Assembly (NCBI GenBank): GCA_018398765.1
Contig: JAHBMJ010002015.1
Coordinates: 1 to 23,341 of the forward strand
From: Chromera velia
Taxonomy: Eukaryota > Sar > Chromeraceae
Length of the DNA: 23,341 nt
Direction of reading: 5' to 3'
Shown here: positions 20,124 to 23,341 of the stretch, in pieces
Layout of the letters: every line of letters starts with the position of its first letter
How positions within the stretch are numbered: the first letter of the stretch is position 1
Made by a program: the position numbers and the translations under genes
Notes under the pieces: model-generated
Database searches by the model: none
The model's input: the letters and a program-made list of their open reading frames with translations, nothing else
What the model was told of the DNA's origin: nothing

Positions 20124-20445
20124 TTTATCAATTCGCGGTTGCCCCTGTCTGTCTACGAACGCTTCAGTGTTTTTGCTTTTGCCTGTGTGAGTTACTCATG
20201 GGAGTCTTGTTTATTCTTGTGAGGCGTGGAAGGCCTGGAGGAAGAGGGTTGTTTCACAAGTTCTACGGGCTCGGAAGGTAGGGCCAGGAGAATTGTCGTT
20301 CATGTATGATGTAAGTAGCGCCGTTTTGCTGAGCGAGTGATCGGTCGAAGTTTGGATAGAAGGGAGGCGAAGGTCGGTTAGGTCGAAATTCTGGTCATCT
20401 CTGCAGATACGGAGCTTCTTATCGGGCTGCGAGGAGGTCCTGTCG

Positions 20446-21971
20446 TTAGTGTAGATTCCGCAGTGGACCGTTCTCGATTTTGTGTGTCAGTATCATTACA
20501 TCCCGCTTCAGATCTCTGCAAGCTGCTCGAATATGCCCTGGTTGGAAACAGTAGTTACATTCCATGTCCATTGTGATTGGATATCCCACTGGTGTGTGAA
20601 CTCTTATTCCTGCACATTTCTGACAGAGTGTTCTCTCTGAAACGATCCTTGCCGCCATGCTTATAATATTTGTAGGATCTGGGGAGCGCTAGAGAGGGTG
20701 TCATCGCCGTAGAGGTCCTGTGCTGATTAACTGGTGCGGTCTTTTTTGCGTCCGCAAGGTCAGAGATACTCCCAATTGGAGATCCTTGACTAACGGTCGT
20801 GTGAGCGGACACTTCTTCTTCGAATCGGATGACCATTGGCTCTGCCACGACAGACGAGACATGGTAAGTCGCGGGAGGGGTGACAGCGAGGTACCGTTTT
20901 GCGTCAGTCAGAACTTTCTGGAAGGAGTGGTAACTCTTCGTGCGCAAAGCTACTCTAATGGTTTCGTTTGTGAGTCCTTTGATAAAATATTTCGACGTCT
21001 GAGCTGAATCTACGTTCTTTCCACATTCGATGCAGAGGCCTCGGTACCGGGCAGCGTAGTCGCACGCAGTCGTCGATTGGCTTGGTCAGTTTTTGCTTTA
21101 AAGCGAAAAGCTTTTCTTTGGCCGAATCCTGGTCTACCTCCGTCAGTTCGTACTCCTTCAGAAAAAGAGTTTCCAACTGTGACGGGGTAGTGATAAGGGC
21201 TAAACGTTCCAGGAAGAGCTGGTCATACCAAGTTTGCGCTTTTCTTGTCAAAGTGGAAGGGAAATAAATGTCGCGGAAGTCATAGAAATTCCAGTCTATT
21301 CGCTCGTAGAAACGCAGACTTCTGCCTCAATAAGCTTTTGTTTGGGTCCTGTCTTGTTCTGTGAATGCTAGCAGATCCAGTTTCACCTTTGGCTTGTCTC
21401 TATGGTCCGTGTAACTGCCCTGCGCTCGTGAAGCGTATCGTTCCTCTCGGTGTGCAAGCACAAGTTGCCCATTTTCATCAAAATGAAAAGTGACTCCCTG
21501 TCTCTGCAGTTTGCGAATAACTTGAGGGTCGAGGTTCTGGAAGGAGACATGGATGGAGGAGGCTGGGCCAGATCTAATAGATGCAGGCACGATAGGGACA
21601 GCTCCTCCACCTGCTGCCAGCATCATCTCCACGTCGTTGTCAGCTTGTTGGAAAGGTGGGTTCAGAGGGACTCCTTGATCCCCATGGATGGCTTACTGCT
21701 CTCCCTGTGGTTGGGCTAGTCCTTCTTGCTGTTGGGGAATTTGGGGCTTTGGAAGTTGCTGTTGTGTTTGTTGATCTGCTTGTTGTCTTGGAGCCTGCTC
21801 TTGATTTTATTAAATTTCAAAGTCATGGGGAAGGAGGGGAGCGGCTTTAGCTTTCGGGTGTGTTTTTGTCTTTGCCTTCGCAAGTCCCTTCGCCTTGGCC
21901 TTGGCTGCTGCTTTTGCCTTCAGTTGAAGGTTTGGCAGAGCTTTTGCTTTCGCTTTTGGTTGGAGGGGCAT
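20446..21971 (-). pseudogene. gag: Gag of the minus-strand retroelement, frameshifted
   Basis: A plausible start is the ATG at 21971-21969 (MPLQPKAKAKAL). The first ~50 residues are Ala/Lys repeats, then TAA TAA (21812-21807) and a Gln-rich segment (QQLPKPQIPQQQ), then TAA at 21695 and a capsid-like region. A TGA at 21329 precedes FYERIDWNFYDFRDIYFPS, KAQTWYDQLFLERLALITTP and the Gag-like end of the capsid. A frameshift near 21070 moves into KYFIKGLTNETIRVALRTKSY. Another near 20660 leads to two Cys-rich groups, CQKC and the CCHC knuckle CNYCFQPGHIRAAC. The order capsid then knuckle is that of Ty3/gypsy Gag. The basic N-terminus could bind nucleic acid, but that is inference. Confidence 0.75.
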
Positions 21972-22621
21972 GATCAGGTCGTTTGCACTGGTTCAACCAG
22001 ATCGAAGTCCAGCGAGTGGGTAAAAAAAGGTAAGGAGGAAGGTGCAGATGGTTCTCTTGAATGAACTTGAGTTGAGGCGAAGTGTCGAGATTCAGGCCTT
22101 TATAAAGAAGAGAAGTTTGACGCTAGGTTTGACGATCATGTGCCCAGATATGAAAACGGGACCAGACCGACTCCAACACTAATTCCGACTCCAAATTTTT
22201 TTTAAATATACAAACAGTTTAAACTAGTTTAAACATATTCAACATCGTTTAAGTATATCTTTAGCGATTCTTTTATTGTTTTTAAAGGTTTTAAATTAGA
22301 GCCCGCTCAGCCCAAAGTGTATGAAAGTGAAGGTTGGAAGTGTTGTAGCACAGTGGCAGGCCAGGCCGGCGGGTCTGCATGCATGCCGTGCGTGGCATGC
22401 AGCGCCGCGCCGTATGTACGTGCATCTGTGCCGCGGCCTGCCCCAACCGGCCCATGCGGGCTGCCACGCTTGACTGATGCACGCATCCCATATCCAAATA
22501 TTTAGCTGTACGGTAGAAATCCGATTATATGCTTTTGCAGGCCGAGGCATCTGTCAAAGAGCAAGAAAGAAATTAAAAGATCCCGCTTCATTCCCTTCAG
22601 TTATAGCTCCACGTTGCTATG
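21972..22621. other. No gene; upstream of minus-strand gag, with GC-rich hairpin region
   Basis: The stretch 22180-22300 is AT-rich with TTTAAA words. Around 22350-22445 a CpG-rich block holds nested inverted repeats: TGCATGCC with GGCATGCA, and GGCAGGCC with GGCCTGCC. No LTR or primer site could be matched. A TATAAA near 22102 is part of a near-palindrome and its use is unknown. Confidence 0.4.
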
Positions 22622-23341
22622 CAGATTTTTTGTAGAGTGCACTTGTTGTGGGCTTGTCGCTGGGGATCGTGCGCCGGTGCTGTAGTGTGGCTACACTTTT
22701 GAGGTGGGCTGAGCTTTACCGTCTCCTCTTAAACAACACTTTGTATGGGCAAGGGGTTTTAATTGTTACGTCAGAAAGACCTGTATTAATGTATCTGTTT
22801 ACCCTTTTTCCTTCCTCTTCATACGGTATGGATGGCATTGTAGGAGTTTGCAGCTCTTGCTTGCCTCTGGTGTGCAGAAAGAGTTGCGTTTGTCTCGTTT
22901 CTTTGATCAGTTGGGGGTTGGGCGTCTCTGGGTACAACGCGGCTTCAGTCGGTCAACTCATGTCAGGGAATGATCCACGTGAGTTCCTCTATTCACCCAT
23001 CCTTCTTTTCATTCTGGCTGCGTGGATGCAGGGTTTAGTGCTCCCTCATGCCCTTCGTGTGGAAGGAGAGTTACTTTTGTGTCGTCTCTCTGATCAGTTT
23101 GCGATTGCGATTTTCTGTGTGCAAGGGTGGTAAGAGGTTACGTTCTGTCAGAGAGATGCCCATCCTTCTTTTTCTTTCTTGTCCTCATTCTATTCACACT
23201 GTCTGTCTGGATGCAGGCTTTAAGGCTTCCTTGTGTGTGCGTTGGGGAGCTGGAGCTCTTTGTGCTGGGATTTTTGGTGAGTCTGGCCGCAAGCGTCTCT
23301 TTGTATCATGCTGGGCAAGCGGTTACGTTCTGTCAAAGAGA
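22622..23341 (+). repeat. Diverged ~186-bp tandem repeat, exon-intron-like units
   Basis: Landmarks recur at about 185-187 bp: GTTACGT(TCTG)TCAG-like words near 22765, 22952, 23137 and 23322; CTGATCAG-like words at 22905 and 23092; and GCAG acceptor-like sites at 22851, 23029 and 23214. Each unit has a T/C-rich stretch ending in GCAG, a block of about 60-100 bp and a donor-like GTAAGAG (23130) or GTGAGT (23277). This suggests repeated exon plus intron on the plus strand, and the array runs off the window. The uninterrupted plus frame at 22648-23133 also reads Leu-rich repeats (GLVLPHALRVEGELLLC). No family is recognised; coding status is inference. Confidence 0.5.

Larger units (their letters stand above)
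18390..21971 (-). mobile_element. Truncated second Ty3/gypsy-like retroelement (minus)
   Basis: Gag, protease and RT follow each other on the minus strand, in the order used by Ty3/gypsy. The sequence stops being recognisable just after the RT motif GKCQFFQRK near 18405, so RNase H, integrase and the 3' LTR are missing. No 5' LTR was identified upstream of gag (22000-22300), and no pair of LTRs is visible in the window. The proteins differ clearly from those of the element at 11095-17282, so it is another lineage. Its 3' side faces the 3' LTR of that element. Confidence 0.8.

Noticed and set aside
22291..22550. His/Arg/Ala-rich small proteins on both strands
   Set aside because: They result from the CpG-rich inverted repeat and TGCATGC words; no motif or consistent start.

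Overview
The window looks like nuclear DNA from a eukaryote. The one intact gene model needs GT-AG introns, microsatellites and homopolymers are common, and most recognisable coding matter is transposon-derived. Chromodomain-bearing Ty3/gypsy elements (chromoviruses) together with hAT-like and tRNA-derived sequences would suit an algal or protist genome, for example a chromerid-like alga, but the taxon is inference. I see no convincing housekeeping gene.

Layout. 1-1535: no supported gene. 1536-4826: a 3.3-kb hAT-like DNA transposon with TAGTG termini, pentamer-rich terminal inverted repeats and an imperfect 8-bp target duplication. It holds one minus-strand, four-exon gene with a degenerate BED-type zinc finger and a hAT-like N-terminal region, but no recognisable catalytic core. 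4835-6829: no gene, except a degenerate tRNA-Ala-like (SINE-type) sequence near 5290-5356 and a short direct repeat. 6830-8083: a 1.25-kb non-autonomous element with 42-bp inverted termini around a purine tract and a GACT minisatellite. 8084-9829: no supportable gene. 9830-10600 (minus): the 3' end of a chromovirus pol gene (GPF domain plus chromodomain), frameshifted.

11095-17282: a complete but dead chromovirus. It has 319-bp LTRs, a 5-bp CCACA duplication, an initiator-Met-type primer site, gag with a CCHC knuckle, protease, RT, RNase H, a DD35E integrase and a chromodomain. Ten in-frame stops and two frameshifts break it. All 11 LTR differences I counted are transitions, eight of the ten stops are TAG, and one RT catalytic Asp is Asn, which together suggest cytosine deamination.

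17288-18390: no gene; two clear inverted repeats. 18390-21971 (minus): a second, different Ty3/gypsy element with an Ala/Lys- then Gln-rich Gag, CCHC knuckle, protease and RT, cut off in the RT. It faces the complete element tail to tail. 22620-23341: a diverged tandem repeat of about 186 bp whose units look like an exon plus an intron, running off the window end.

The region is therefore a nest of transposons in several states of decay. The hAT-like gene is the only coding unit that reads through without a stop once spliced.
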